64,000 nt of DNA, from positions 62,001-126,000 of the forward strand of contig SUYU01000008.1 in NCBI GenBank assembly GCA_015060245.1. The letters run 5' to 3'. The notes under the pieces were generated by a model. It was not told where the DNA came from and did no database searches. It saw only the letters and a program-made list of their open reading frames with translations. Both the position numbers and the translations under genes were made by a program. Shown piece by piece: positions 44,539 through 54,359 of this stretch (the first letter of the stretch is position 1; each line of letters starts with the position of its first letter). The stretch is from Bacteroidales bacterium. GTDB lineage: Bacteria > Bacteroidota > Bacteroidia > Bacteroidales > UBA932.

Positions 44539-46134
44539 ATGATACTAGAAATGAGTGCAATCGGATTGTCAAGACTGCAGTTTGCAGTTACTGCAATGTT
44601 CCATTGGATATTTGTTCCTCTTACTTTGGGCCTTGCAGTAATAATTGGCATTATGGAAACAAAGTATTTTCTTGAGAGCAAGAAGCCGGGCAATGAAGTC
44701 AATACAGAATTCTGGAAAAAGACCACCAGATTCTGGAGCAGAATCTTTGCCATCAATTTTGCCATAGGTGTCGCTACCGGAATTATTCTTGAGTTCCAGT
44801 TCGGTACCAATTGGAGCAATTATTCATGGTTCGTTGGTGATATTTTTGGAGCCCCTCTGGCAATTGAGGGTATTTTTGCATTTTTCATGGAGAGTACCTT
44901 TTTTGCTGTAATGTACTTTGGATGGGATAAAGTGAGCAAAAAATTCCACCTTGCCTCAACATGGCTGACTGCAATAGGTGCAAACCTCTCTGCTGTATGG
45001 ATTCTTATAGCAAATGCCTGGATGCAGAATCCTGTAGGAATGGTTTTCAATCCAGATACTGCGCGTAACGAGATGGTTGATTTCTGGGAAGTGGTTTTCT
45101 CTCCTGTTGCGTTAAACAAACTTATGCACACCTCAACAAGCGGTTTCATGTTGGGCGCAGTGGTTGTAATAGGTATAAGTGCATGGTATCTGCTAAAACG
45201 ACGTGATGTGGAGTTTGCAATCAAGTCTATGAAAATAGCGGCAATTTTCGGTCTTGTATCTGCACTTGTCCTTGCCTATTCGGGCGACGGTTCTGCATAC
45301 CTTGTGGCAAAACACCAGCCCATGAAACTTGCCGCAATGGAGGGCCTCTACAAAGGTGAAAACAAGGCACCTCTTGTTGGAATGGCAATACTTAATCCAC
45401 AAAAGGAGATAACCAATGATGAAGACCCATATCTGTTTGACATATCAATACCAGGAGCATTGTCGTTATTGGCCAACAGGTCATTTGATTCATTTGTGCC
45501 GGGTATAGAGGATATAATAAATGGAGGCTATGATGTTACTGATGAAAATGGCATTACATCAAAAGCCCTCTCTTTTGAGCAGAAGAGGGAGAGAGGAAAA
45601 TTGGCGGTTGATGGATTGAGGGAGTATCAGCAATCCTTGAAAACAGGTAATGATTCGCTGAAAGCGGCATCTTATTCGCAACTTCAGGAGAATTTCAAAT
45701 ACTTTGGCTACAGTTTCCTCGATTCTCCACAGCAAGCAATTCCACCTGTTGCACTTACTTTCTATGCTTTCAGAATAATGGTCATACTCGGTGGCTACTT
45801 CATACTTTTCTTCATTGCTGTTCTTGTTCTCACTTCTAAGGGGAGAATTATCTCAATGAAGGAGTCTTATAGCAAGATCATATACTGGATACTCATTTTG
45901 AGCATACCGTTGGTATATATCTGTTCGCAGTCGGGTTGGATTGTCGCAGAAGTTGGCCGACAGCCTTGGACAATCCAGGATCTTTTGCCGGTACAGGCGG
46001 CAGTATCGGCTGTTGCTCCGGGCAACATCTATGCTACCCTTACAATATTCTTCGTGTTGTTTACTGTTCTTCTTATTGCTGAGTTGAAGATAATGTTCAA
46101 TCAGATTAAGAGAGGCCCAGAAAATTTGTCTTAA
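44539..46134 (+). CDS. cydA: Cytochrome bd quinol oxidase subunit I
   Basis: The 531-residue membrane protein has the CydA hallmarks: LSRLQFAVTAMFHWIFVPLTLG with the heme-ligand His, LMHTSTSGFMLGA with the second heme ligand His, and the quinol-site motif GRQPW. It binds heme b558, b595 and d and reduces O2 to water with quinol, which in a Bacteroidales anaerobe serves nanaerobic respiration and O2 scavenging. cydB follows 13 bases after the stop (TTG at 46148, better ATG at 46157). Confidence 0.95.
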   Translation: MILEMSAIGLSRLQFAVTAMFHWIFVPLTLGLAVIIGIMETKYFLESKKPGNEVNTEFWKKTTRFWSRIFAINFAIGVATGIILEFQFGTNWSNYSWFVGDIFGAPLAIEGIFAFFMESTFFAVMYFGWDKVSKKFHLASTWLTAIGANLSAVWILIANAWMQNPVGMVFNPDTARNEMVDFWEVVFSPVALNKLMHTSTSGFMLGAVVVIGISAWYLLKRRDVEFAIKSMKIAAIFGLVSALVLAYSGDGSAYLVAKHQPMKLAAMEGLYKGENKAPLVGMAILNPQKEITNDEDPYLFDISIPGALSLLANRSFDSFVPGIEDIINGGYDVTDENGITSKALSFEQKRERGKLAVDGLREYQQSLKTGNDSLKAASYSQLQENFKYFGYSFLDSPQQAIPPVALTFYAFRIMVILGGYFILFFIAVLVLTSKGRIISMKESYSKIIYWILILSIPLVYICSQSGWIVAEVGRQPWTIQDLLPVQAAVSAVAPGNIYATLTIFFVLFTVLLIAELKIMFNQIKRGPENLS

Positions 46135-46156
46135 TATTAACCTCAAATTGATAGTT

Positions 46157-47302
46157 ATGGATACTCTATATTTCTTGCAGCATTACTGGTGGGCACTGAT
46201 TTCGCTATTGGGTGCATTGTTGGTTTTTATGATGTTTGTACAAGGAGGTGAAACCCTGATATTTGGAGTTGCCAGGACCGATCAGGAAAGGGAGCGGATC
46301 ATTGGTTCCCTCGGTCACAAATGGGAGATAACATTCACCACTCTGGTTACTTTTGGAGGTGCAGCCTTTGCATCATTCCCGCTTTTCTATTCTACCAGTT
46401 TTGGTGGAGCATACTGGCTATGGATGTCAATTCTCTTCCTGTTTGTAATACAGGCTGTCTCCTTTGAATTCAGGAATAAGGCGGGAAATCTTCTTGGCCA
46501 GAGAGGATATGACATATTCCTCTTCCTTAATGGATCTTTGGGTACTTTCCTATTGGGCGTTGCTGTGGCTACTCTCTTCTCCGGCGGCTCGTACTTTATG
46601 GATAAAATCAACATAACTAACGGAGCCTCCAACGTCATCTCTACCTGGTCAAACAGTTGGATGGGACTTGAGTCCATTGCAGTACCGTTCAATGTGGTTC
46701 TCGGGTTGGTGCTTCTCTTTGCAGCGAGGACATTGGGACTTCTCTTCACAATTGAAGATATGCGCCATGAATCCTCAAAGTTTTCACTCGCCCTTCAACG
46801 TTGCAAAAAATCCTTGACTCTCAGCGGTCTCCTTTTTGTATTGTTGTTTGTCTTGTTTCTTGTGATGCTGTTTCTCAGGACCGGATACTCTGTAGACCAG
46901 GCCACAGGCTATATTGCACCGGTAAAATATAAGTATCTTCTGAATATGCTGCAATTGGTATGGCCTGCAGCCATGCTTCTTGTTGGAGTGGTGCTTGTGC
47001 TTGCCGGTCTGGCAGGAGCAATTCTGCTAAATGAATCCAAACCTTTGAACAGATACGCATTCTACATTACCGGGGCCGGTACTGTACTGGCTGTATGGTC
47101 ACTGCTGATATGTGCAGCCTACAATAATACCGCATATTTTCCATCTCTGGTATCGGTGCAGGATTCATTGACATTATTCAACAGTTCATCGAGCAAATTT
47201 ACCCTTACAGTGATGTCATTTGCCTCACTGGCAATCCCATTTGTATTGGCATATATAATCGTTGTCTGGAGAAAAATGTCACATAACGGCAAATCATACT
47301 AA
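46157..47302 (+). CDS. cydB: Cytochrome bd quinol oxidase subunit II
   Basis: The frame opens at a TTG (46148), but the ATG at 46157 (MDTLYFLQHYWW) matches the CydB start and gives 381 residues. Several hydrophobic segments, including LLGALLVFMMFVQGGETLIF and a late AWSLLICAAYNN-like helix region, fit subunit II. It stabilises the CydA heme sites in the inner membrane. Confidence 0.93.
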   Translation: MDTLYFLQHYWWALISLLGALLVFMMFVQGGETLIFGVARTDQERERIIGSLGHKWEITFTTLVTFGGAAFASFPLFYSTSFGGAYWLWMSILFLFVIQAVSFEFRNKAGNLLGQRGYDIFLFLNGSLGTFLLGVAVATLFSGGSYFMDKINITNGASNVISTWSNSWMGLESIAVPFNVVLGLVLLFAARTLGLLFTIEDMRHESSKFSLALQRCKKSLTLSGLLFVLLFVLFLVMLFLRTGYSVDQATGYIAPVKYKYLLNMLQLVWPAAMLLVGVVLVLAGLAGAILLNESKPLNRYAFYITGAGTVLAVWSLLICAAYNNTAYFPSLVSVQDSLTLFNSSSSKFTLTVMSFASLAIPFVLAYIIVVWRKMSHNGKSY

Positions 47303-47325
47303 CTTAAACTGCTGTAATCAACCTC

Positions 47326-48492
47326 ATGAAAAAGAGTTTCAAATTGGGACTTTTGCCCAAAATTCTTATAGCAATTGTACTTGGTATTGTATGTTCTACA
47401 TTTTTTCCGGAATTTCTTACCAGGGCATTTGTTACAATCAATGGCATATTCGGCAACTTCCTCACTTTTGTAATACCCCTGATTATACTTGGACTGGTTG
47501 CACCGGGTATTGCAGAACTTGGAAAGGGTGCGGGTAAACTTTTGGGTATAACTGCGCTGATTGCATATCTCTCCACACTCATTTCTGGTTTCTTCTCCTA
47601 TTTTACATGCCGGTGGAGTTATCCTATGGTGCTCGACAGGGACCCTTCCTTCGGTCAGGGATCGGCATTGGATGCTCTCTCAATAGAGCCATACATGTCA
47701 ATCGATATGCCTCCATTGATGGATGTTACAACCTCTCTCATTCTGTCGTTTATACTTGGATTGGGTTTGGCGGTTATTAACGGAACATATTTCAAGAGTG
47801 TGCTCATTGAGTTCAGGGATCTTGTTACAAAATTGATTTCCAATGCAATAATACCATTTTTGCCATTGTATATTTTTGGCATATTCCTAAAAATGGGTGT
47901 AGAGGGGCAGGTTGCTTCTGTGCTTCAGGTCTTTATAAAAGTGATAGCAATCATTTTTGTGATGCATGTTTTATTGTTGCTATTCCAGTTTTGCATTGCC
48001 GGAGCAGTCTCACGCAAAAATCCAATCAAGGCATTGATAACAATGTTGCCTGCTTACATGACTGCGCTTGGAACCCAGTCATCTGCCGCTACAATACCGG
48101 TTACTCTTGAACAGGCAAAGAAAAATGGTGTTAACCATGATATAGCAGGATTTGTCATTCCGCTATGTGCTACTGTACATCTTGCAGGAAGTATACTCAA
48201 GATAGTTGCGTGTGCATACGCAATAATTTGGATGTTGGGTCTTCCGGGTGATTTTTCTCTATTTGCCGGATTTATCTGCATGTTGGGTATAACTATGGTA
48301 GCGGCTCCTGGTGTTCCTGGCGGTGCTATCATGGCCGCTTTGGGACTCCTTGCATCAATGCTTGGTTTTGACGAGAATACTCAAGGACTTATGATTGCAC
48401 TGTATATTGCAATGGACAGTTTTGGCACTGCATGCAATGTTACCGGAGATGGTGCAATTGCGTTGATTGTTGATAAAATATACAAAAAATAG
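47326..48492 (+). CDS. Dicarboxylate/amino acid:cation symporter (DAACS family)
   Basis: The 388-residue membrane protein has the DAACS patterns: PLIILGLVAPGIAELGKGAGK, AYMTALGTQSSAATIPVTLEQAKKNGV (serine-rich re-entrant loop) and GVPGGAIMAALGLL. It imports C4-dicarboxylates or amino acids with Na+ or H+. The gene starts 23 bases after cydB and ends four bases before the omega-amidase gene, so it belongs to this operon. Confidence 0.9.
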   Translation: MKKSFKLGLLPKILIAIVLGIVCSTFFPEFLTRAFVTINGIFGNFLTFVIPLIILGLVAPGIAELGKGAGKLLGITALIAYLSTLISGFFSYFTCRWSYPMVLDRDPSFGQGSALDALSIEPYMSIDMPPLMDVTTSLILSFILGLGLAVINGTYFKSVLIEFRDLVTKLISNAIIPFLPLYIFGIFLKMGVEGQVASVLQVFIKVIAIIFVMHVLLLLFQFCIAGAVSRKNPIKALITMLPAYMTALGTQSSAATIPVTLEQAKKNGVNHDIAGFVIPLCATVHLAGSILKIVACAYAIIWMLGLPGDFSLFAGFICMLGITMVAAPGVPGGAIMAALGLLASMLGFDENTQGLMIALYIAMDSFGTACNVTGDGAIALIVDKIYKK

Positions 48493-48496
48493 CATA

Positions 48497-49288
48497 ATGG
48501 TTGCAACGTTATGTTCTACAGGTATCATTTGGGAAGATAAAGACTCCAATTTTTTGAATCTGGAGTCACTCTTCTCAAGTTTCTCATTTGATACAGATCT
48601 TGTCATTCTTCCGGAGATGTTTTCTACAGGCTTTACCATGAATCACTCCATGTCCGAGAGCATTCAGGACTCCCGCACTCTCAAATGGATGCAGGATATG
48701 GCCTTAAGGCACAATTTTGCCCTCGTAGGCTCATTCCCGGTATCAATTAAGGATAATATTTCAGAGGTTAATTATATTGTAAACAGGGCCTTTTTTGTTC
48801 TTCCCGACGGCTCTTTCAAGTTTTATGACAAGAGACATCTCTTCAGGATGGGAGAGGAGAATACCCACTATAGCCCCGGCCAGGAGAAGTGTATTGTCGA
48901 GTACAAGGGGGTGAGATTTGCGCTTAATATATGTTATGATCTTCGATTCCCTGTCTGGAGCAGGAATATATCCAATGAGTATGATGTTCTGATCAATGTG
49001 GCCAATTTCCCTGCCTCAAGAGTAAAGGTCATTGAACCGTTGTGCAAGGCAAGGGCAATTGAAAATCTCTCGTACATGCTATTTGTAAACAGGACTGGAA
49101 CTGATCCGCAATGCAGTTACGTTGAGAGTTCTTTTGCCGTAGATTTCAAAGGGGAGAATATTGGGGATGTACAGAATTGTTCGGGTGTGAGCGTTAAAAA
49201 TGCAGATATTGATATTGTCGCATTAAGAAGTTTCAGAGAAAAGTTCCCTGCCTGGATGGATGCCGACAAATTTGGCATTATGCTTTAG
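48497..49288 (+). CDS. Omega-amidase / nitrilase-family hydrolase (YafV-like)
   Basis: The frame opens at 48467 within the symporter gene, but the ATG at 48497 gives MVATLCSTGIIWED and 263 residues. The catalytic triad Glu-Lys-Cys is visible: LPEMFSTGF (Glu40), FYDKRHLF (Lys112) and NICYDLRFPVW (Cys146). The family hydrolyses amides such as 2-oxoglutaramate or succinamate; coupling to a transporter that takes dicarboxylates or amino acids is consistent. Cytoplasmic. Confidence 0.88.
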   Translation: MVATLCSTGIIWEDKDSNFLNLESLFSSFSFDTDLVILPEMFSTGFTMNHSMSESIQDSRTLKWMQDMALRHNFALVGSFPVSIKDNISEVNYIVNRAFFVLPDGSFKFYDKRHLFRMGEENTHYSPGQEKCIVEYKGVRFALNICYDLRFPVWSRNISNEYDVLINVANFPASRVKVIEPLCKARAIENLSYMLFVNRTGTDPQCSYVESSFAVDFKGENIGDVQNCSGVSVKNADIDIVALRSFREKFPAWMDADKFGIML

Positions 49289-49322
49289 ATTTAACTGAAT
49301 TTATAGAAAATTATATTGAGAA

Positions 49323-51065
49323 ATGTTAAAGAATAGTTTTAAGACTCTTTTTGCAGTTGCTGTCTTGATCTTTACAGCCTTTTCCTGCACCACCAAAGAT
49401 GGAATTTACAAAGTTGAAATCTATGCTCTCAATGATGTTCATGGCAAATTTTTTGACAGTTTATATGTAGAAGGCAAAGCAAACAGCCACTCGCTTGCCA
49501 ATGTAAGCGAATACCTGAAAAACAGAAGATCTCAGATAGGTTCAGATGCAGTTGCCATGGTGGATCTGGGCGATGCCCTTCAGGGTGACAATTCTGTTTT
49601 CTATGCCAATTATATTGATACTGCAACTGCTCAAAAACACCTCTTTACCCGTGTTGCGGAGTATTTGGGATACGATGCCATGGTGGTAGGAAACCATGAT
49701 ATTGAGGCGGGACATCCTGTATATGACAAAATTATGGCTGAGACACAAATCCCTTATCTTGCAGCCAATGCAATTGATATCAAGAGTGGAAACTCCTACT
49801 TCAAACCCTATGCAATATTTGAAAAGAATGGTCTTGAAATTGCAGTTATAGGAATGACTAATCCTAATATAAAGAAGTGGTTGGGCGAAGAACTTTGGTC
49901 GGGCATGGAGTTCCTTCCTATTGATGCATTGGCAGACTCTTTGGTTGAAGAGGTGCATTCAAAATACTCTCCAGATATAGTAATACTTGCCATTCATGCC
50001 GGTTTGGGCGACGGCACATCAGAAGATATTGAGAATCCTGCAAGGTATCTTGCTGCAAATACCAAGGGAATAGACATTCTATTCTCTTCACATGACCACC
50101 AGACTGCATGCGAAAAAATCTGGAATGGTAAGGATTCAGTCCTTCTTATGGAGGGTGGCTCAAGGGTAAAATACCTCATTAAGGTTGATGCCGCCTTAAA
50201 ATTCAATAAAGGTGAACTCGTTTCAAAATCTTTTGACGGCCAACTTCTTCCAATGGACTCCATTGCTGTTGATAAAGATTATGTAAATAATTTTAGGGCA
50301 GATTACCTAAAGACCAAATCATTTACCAATCAGGAAATAGGAATATTGAACAATGATATCAATACTACTGATGCCTTTTTCGGGCCAAGTGCGTATATCA
50401 ACCTCATTCATTCAGTCCAGTTGGCGCAATCTGGTGCAGATATCTCTATGGCTGCACCTTTGACATATAATGGCCACATTGATGCCGGAAAACTTATATA
50501 CCACGATCTCTTTACAATTTATCCGTTTGAGAACCAGTTGTATGTATTAAAACTGACAGGAAAGCAAATTCTTGATTGTCTTGAATACTCATACGACACA
50601 TGGATCAATACAATGACATCACAAAGTGACCATCTTATGCGAATAAAATTTGATTCCAAAAGAGGCAATTACTCTTTTGTATTTCCTGCTTACAATTTTG
50701 ATTCGGCAGCAGGCATAATTTATGATGTTGACGTAAGGGAGCCTTTCGGCAAACGAGTAAAGATCAAGTCAATGTCTGATGGTACCAAGTTTGACCTTGA
50801 GCGCACATACAGTGTTGCGATGTCTTCCTACAGGGCCAATGGAGGCGGTGATCTTTTGACAAAAGGTGCCGGTATCCCTAAAGAGCAACTCCCTGCAATC
50901 ATTACAAACAAGATGGATGATATCAGAGGTATGATATTTGATTTTTACAGGAGCGGCCAACAGAGTAATAAGATGATTTCTGCCCAATGGAAATTTGTAC
51001 CTGAACCGTTTGTTGCAAGTGCTGCAAAGCGCGACAGGGCTCTCCTGTTTGGTGAATCAAGATAA
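49323..51065 (+). CDS. Lipoprotein 5'-nucleotidase / UshA-like metallophosphoesterase
   Basis: The 580-residue lipoprotein (signal peptide, lipobox FSC with the Cys near 22) has the metallophosphoesterase motifs ALNDVHGKFF, VDLGDALQGD, VGNHDIE, AIHAG and SSHDHQ, followed by a 5'-nucleotidase C-terminal domain with the NGGGDLL segment. It probably removes phosphate from nucleotides or UDP-sugars in the periplasm. It ends the operon and is followed by a bidirectional terminator. Confidence 0.9.
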   Translation: MLKNSFKTLFAVAVLIFTAFSCTTKDGIYKVEIYALNDVHGKFFDSLYVEGKANSHSLANVSEYLKNRRSQIGSDAVAMVDLGDALQGDNSVFYANYIDTATAQKHLFTRVAEYLGYDAMVVGNHDIEAGHPVYDKIMAETQIPYLAANAIDIKSGNSYFKPYAIFEKNGLEIAVIGMTNPNIKKWLGEELWSGMEFLPIDALADSLVEEVHSKYSPDIVILAIHAGLGDGTSEDIENPARYLAANTKGIDILFSSHDHQTACEKIWNGKDSVLLMEGGSRVKYLIKVDAALKFNKGELVSKSFDGQLLPMDSIAVDKDYVNNFRADYLKTKSFTNQEIGILNNDINTTDAFFGPSAYINLIHSVQLAQSGADISMAAPLTYNGHIDAGKLIYHDLFTIYPFENQLYVLKLTGKQILDCLEYSYDTWINTMTSQSDHLMRIKFDSKRGNYSFVFPAYNFDSAAGIIYDVDVREPFGKRVKIKSMSDGTKFDLERTYSVAMSSYRANGGGDLLTKGAGIPKEQLPAIITNKMDDIRGMIFDFYRSGQQSNKMISAQWKFVPEPFVASAAKRDRALLFGESR

Positions 51066-51186
51066 TGCCACACATTACTATACTATAATAAGTATGTGCA
51101 TACTATCTGCATATTACATACGTGCATTATTATGGCTACTCACATACGTATGCTAATCTATGCTTGTTCTCCAGTTCATTATAAAT
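51066..51186. other. Intergenic stretch with CATAC/GTATG palindromes
   Basis: Between the 5'-nucleotidase stop and the terminator. It holds AGTATG-TG-CATACT (51091-51104), CATACGTATG (51143-51152) and other CATAC/ACATACGTG words. It may be a protein-binding cluster; no ORF is visible. A short terminator hairpin follows. Confidence 0.4.
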
Positions 51187-51220
51187 AAAGAACAGCGGAC
51201 CGCAGGGCCCGCTGTTCTTT
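51187..51220. terminator. Bidirectional terminator between the 5'-nucleotidase and rny
   Basis: AAAGAACAGCGG (51187-51198) pairs with CCGCTGTTCTTT (51209-51220), a 12-bp perfect stem with a 10-base loop; T-rich sequence follows on the plus strand. Convergent genes flank it, so it probably acts in both directions. Confidence 0.85.
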
Positions 51221-51303
51221 ATTTTCGGGGTTTGTATACCCTATACATTGCTTATCTGTTTTGTGGCCATCTGGACCAGAAACAGGATGATTTTTGCATA
51301 TTA

Positions 51304-52848
51304 TTATTTTGCAAAACTTACTGAACGTGTCTCCCTGATTACAGTAATTTTTACCTGACCTGGATAAACCATCTCGTCCTGAATCTTCTTTGCAATCTCT
51401 ACTGAAAGGTTCTCTGCCTCCTGATCGGAAACCTGCTCACTTCCTACAATAACACGAAGTTCGCGTCCTGCCTGAATTGCGTAAGTTTTTGTAACTCCAG
51501 GATATGAAAGTGCTATGTTCTCCATGTCTTTCAATCTCTTGATGTATGACTCAATCACCTCACGTCTTGCACCAGGGCGTGCACCAGAAATGGCATCACC
51601 TACCAATACAAGCGGTGATAGGAGGGAGGTCATCTCAATCTCCTCGTGGTGGGCACCTATTGCATTGCAAATCTCCGGTTTCTCTTTATATTTTTCTGCG
51701 AGTTTCATACCCAAAATTGCATGTGGCAACTCCGGATCCTCATCAGAAACCTTTCCAATATCGTGTAAAAGACCTGCTCTTTTTGCCGCTTTAGGGTTAA
51801 GCCCCAACTCAGATGCCATTGTAGCACAGATGTTGGCAACCTCCCTCGAGTGCTGCAAAAGGTTCTGGCCGTACGATGAACGGTATTTCATTCTACCGAT
51901 CAATTTTATAAGTTCTATATGAAGGCCATGTATACCAAGATCAATACATGTACGTTTACCGGTCTCCATGATCTCATCCTCAAGTTGCTTCTGAACTTTG
52001 GCAACAACCTCCTCAATACGTGCAGGGTGTATTCTGCCGTCAGTAACAAGTTGGTGAAGGGCAAGTCGTGCAACCTCACGGCGTACAGGATCAAATGCAG
52101 AGAGAAGAATTGCCTCCGGGGTATCATCAACAACAATCTCAACACCTGTAGCGGCCTCAAGAGCCCTGATGTTTCTACCCTCCCTGCCAATGATTCTGCC
52201 TTTGATTTCGTCGCTCTCAATATTGAAAACTGTAACGGCATTCTCAATTGCGGTCTCAGGTGCAGTTCTCTGAATTGTGTTGATTACTATACGTTTAGCC
52301 TCTTTTGATGCTGTAAGACGCGCCTCATCCATTACATCATTTATATAGGACATTGCCTCGGTTTTTGCCTCATCCTTCATTGTCTGTACCAATTGGGCCT
52401 TGGCCTCGGCAGCAGTCATGCCAGCAATGCTCTCAATCTTCTCAATAGCCTGCTGTTTGAGTTTGTCGTACTCTTCAGACTTTTTGTTCACAATTGACAA
52501 CTGATGATTGAGGTTATCCTTGATCTTGTCAATCTCTGACTGTTTCTTGTTCAAATCTGCATTCTGTTGGCTGACAATAAGTTCTTTCTGTTTTACCTTA
52601 TTCTCTATCTGCTGGATCTGATTGTTCTTTTCATTGATGAACTGCTCATGCTCAGTTTTTAGTTGCAAAAACTTCTCTTTAGCCTGAAATATCTTCTCCT
52701 TCTTGATATTTTCACCCTCAAGAGCAGCATCCTTCAAAACCTGTTCTTTCTTCTTCTTCAGTACCACGCTGTTTACAACATAGTACCCCACAGCGAATCC
52801 TGCTATTGCTCCAAGCAATGACAAAATTATAATTGTTAGCGTTCCCAT
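51304..52848 (-). CDS. rny: Ribonuclease Y
   Basis: The frame opens at 52992, but the ATG at 52848 ([18 protein letters not shown]) gives the usual single N-terminal membrane helix and 514 residues. Order: membrane helix, long coiled coil (Lys/Glu/Gln-rich), KH domain ([10 protein letters not shown] at 217-226) and HD domain (His333, LLHDIGK with HD at 362-363). It is the endoribonuclease that starts mRNA decay at the membrane. The upstream region holds a probable structured RNA. Confidence 0.95.
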   Translation of the reverse strand: MGTLTIIILSLLGAIAGFAVGYYVVNSVVLKKKKEQVLKDAALEGENIKKEKIFQAKEKFLQLKTEHEQFINEKNNQIQQIENKVKQKELIVSQQNADLNKKQSEIDKIKDNLNHQLSIVNKKSEEYDKLKQQAIEKIESIAGMTAAEAKAQLVQTMKDEAKTEAMSYINDVMDEARLTASKEAKRIVINTIQRTAPETAIENAVTVFNIESDEIKGRIIGREGRNIRALEAATGVEIVVDDTPEAILLSAFDPVRREVARLALHQLVTDGRIHPARIEEVVAKVQKQLEDEIMETGKRTCIDLGIHGLHIELIKLIGRMKYRSSYGQNLLQHSREVANICATMASELGLNPKAAKRAGLLHDIGKVSDEDPELPHAILGMKLAEKYKEKPEICNAIGAHHEEIEMTSLLSPLVLVGDAISGARPGARREVIESYIKRLKDMENIALSYPGVTKTYAIQAGRELRVIVGSEQVSDQEAENLSVEIAKKIQDEMVYPGQVKITVIRETRSVSFAK

Positions 52849-52879
52849 TTTGTAATATATATATAGTGTTAGTTCATAA

Positions 52880-53018
52880 AAAAGACCGCCAGACAATGCT
52901 GTTTTCTGAAAAACCTTATAAAATAAGATTTGGGCTCCGGTTAAAGACGCAAACTTCCAACGTCCCATAAATGGAATCCCCCGAAGGGTCACCTAGGCCT
53001 GTTTTTGTCAGCCGGTTC
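52880..53018 (-). ncRNA. Probable structured ncRNA, candidate 6S RNA (SsrS)
   Basis: Between rny and zapA on the minus strand, a closing stem of ACCGGCTGACAA (plus 53005-53016) with TTGTCTGGCGGT (plus 52885-52896) pairs at 10 of 12 positions, enclosing about 108 bases with internal hairpins (GACG...CGTC, CCAT...ATGG), and is followed by a T run on the minus strand. The gene order zapA-RNA-rny and the long closing stem fit 6S RNA as I recall it in Bacteroidales; sequence identity to known 6S RNA could not be checked. The boundaries are approximate. Confidence 0.55.
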
Positions 53019-53062
53019 ACCCGGTATTGTTAAAAATGTTGATTTTCGCAAAGAGCAACTGT

Positions 53063-53353
53063 CTAGCGGCCAGACGACTGAATGTAATCTTCCAACTGTT
53101 TGTTCAAAGCGCTGAGTTCATTCACGACAGAACCGATTTCATCTTTCTGCTCTATCTCTACAAGACTCATGGCATATTGCAATATTACCATAGACAAGGC
53201 ATCAACTTCGTCAATGTTTGACATTCTTGACTTGTATTTGCTGATGGCCTCATTGATATTCTTCACTGCCTTACGCATGGCCTCCTCACGGGCTGCCTCA
53301 ATTGTAAGAGTGTAAATTCTATCAGCAATATTTATTTTTATTTTTTGCTTCAT
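53063..53353 (-). CDS. zapA: Cell division protein ZapA
   Basis: The 96-residue protein begins MKQKIKINIADRIYTLTI, then a conserved helix (REEAMRKAVKNINEAI) and a C-terminal coiled coil, the layout of ZapA, which cross-links FtsZ filaments. It follows the coiled-coil ORF by two bases, and the probable ncRNA lies immediately downstream. Confidence 0.85.
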   Translation of the reverse strand: MKQKIKINIADRIYTLTIEAAREEAMRKAVKNINEAISKYKSRMSNIDEVDALSMVILQYAMSLVEIEQKDEIGSVVNELSALNKQLEDYIQSSGR

Positions 53354-53355
53354 TA

Positions 53356-53670
53356 TCAGTCATTTAATAGAGAGATGCACTTGTCTATCTCCCTAACGAG
53401 CCTGGCAATTCTCTGCTTGGCCTCCTTTACATCCTGCGACGAACCCCTGAAGGCATTCGTCAACTGTAACATATCTATCTTCTCTCTTAACTCCTTAACT
53501 GTCCTTTTACTTGTTTCTAACTCCTGTTGTGCTGCAGCAAGCCTCTCTTTTGTGTCATTCAATTTGCCCTCAAGTTCCCTCTTCTCGAACACAGCAACCT
53601 CATAAGAGGAAATAATCGTCTCTATATGCCCCTTAAGTCTGTTGATTACTATTTGGCTCTGCTCATTCAT
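53356..53670 (-). CDS. Coiled-coil protein upstream of ZapA (ZapB-like position)
   Basis: The 104-residue protein is mostly a coiled coil (RELEGKLNDTKERLAAAQQE and on). It has no other domain. It is next to zapA with two bases between them and a shared promoter box, so a role with ZapA at the division site is inferred; a ZapB-like function is only a guess. Confidence 0.65.
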   Translation of the reverse strand: MNEQSQIVINRLKGHIETIISSYEVAVFEKRELEGKLNDTKERLAAAQQELETSKRTVKELREKIDMLQLTNAFRGSSQDVKEAKQRIARLVREIDKCISLLND

Positions 53671-53688
53671 ATTAATGAATTATCTTCG

Positions 53689-53696
53689 CAAAGATA
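53689..53696 (-). promoter_or_regulatory. -7 box of the zapA unit
   Basis: The minus strand reads TATCTTTG, an exact TAnnTTTG match, 18 bases upstream of the coiled-coil gene's ATG. Confidence 0.55.
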
Positions 53697-53731
53697 ATAG
53701 ATATTTTAAATTCTGCAATAATCTAAGCAAC

Positions 53732-53758
53732 AAAAAAGGGGAGTTAATCTCCCCTTTT
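53732..53758 (-). terminator. Terminator of the vor operon
   Basis: On the minus strand AAAAGGGGAG...CTCCCCTTTT forms a 10-bp stem with a 5-base loop followed by T residues (plus AAAAAA at 53732-53737). It lies 24 bases after the end of the gamma-subunit gene. Confidence 0.88.
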
Positions 53759-53781
53759 GCTATCAGATAATGTCATTACAA

Positions 53782-54333
53782 TTACACAGACTGCACATCC
53801 TTGACCTTCTCCATACCGAGATTTATTGCCTGCTCATTCATCGGAATGAGATGGTGATGTCTTTCAGGAATTGATTTTTTTATTCCTTTGACCACATTCT
53901 CCATGGTAAGGATAGGCTTTTTCTTAAGGAATGCTCCAAATACTATCATGTTGAATGCTTTGGTATTACCCATGATAGCACTCTCTTCTGCAGCCTCAAT
54001 TGTACAAATGTTTATATCCTTTCTCTGTGGATGGCGTGTAATTCCGTTAGGGTCATATATAAGCAGACCTCCAGGTTTGACCATATTCTCAAATTTGTCC
54101 ATTGACTGCTGGTTGAGAATAATTGCAGTATCGCATTTGCTCAATATAGGTGAACTGATTTTGTTCTCACTTACAATTACTGTAACATTTGCAGTACCGC
54201 CTCTCATTTCAGGTCCGTAAGATGGCATCCAGGTAACCTCCATATCCTGCATAATGCCGGAATATGCAATGATCTTACCCATTGACAACACTCCTTGACC
54301 GCCGAATCCCGCTATAATTATTTCTTCTTTCAT
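53782..54333 (-). CDS. 2-oxoacid:acceptor oxidoreductase, gamma subunit
   Basis: The 183-residue protein begins with GFGGQGVLSMGKIIAYSGI and WMPSYGPEMRGG, the family signature of the gamma domain of 2-oxoacid:ferredoxin oxidoreductases. It is the last gene of the operon, 26 bases after the beta subunit. With alpha, beta and delta it converts a 2-oxoacid and CoA to acyl-CoA, CO2 and reduced ferredoxin. Confidence 0.9.
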   Translation of the reverse strand: MKEEIIIAGFGGQGVLSMGKIIAYSGIMQDMEVTWMPSYGPEMRGGTANVTVIVSENKISSPILSKCDTAIILNQQSMDKFENMVKPGGLLIYDPNGITRHPQRKDINICTIEAAEESAIMGNTKAFNMIVFGAFLKKKPILTMENVVKGIKKSIPERHHHLIPMNEQAINLGMEKVKDVQSV

Positions 54334-54359
54334 TGCTGTAATATTTAAAGGTTAACTGA

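Noticed and set aside
52849-52992. Longer rny start at 52992
   Set aside because: The extra 48 residues come from the presumed ncRNA region and the ATG at 52848 gives a normal RNase Y N-terminus.
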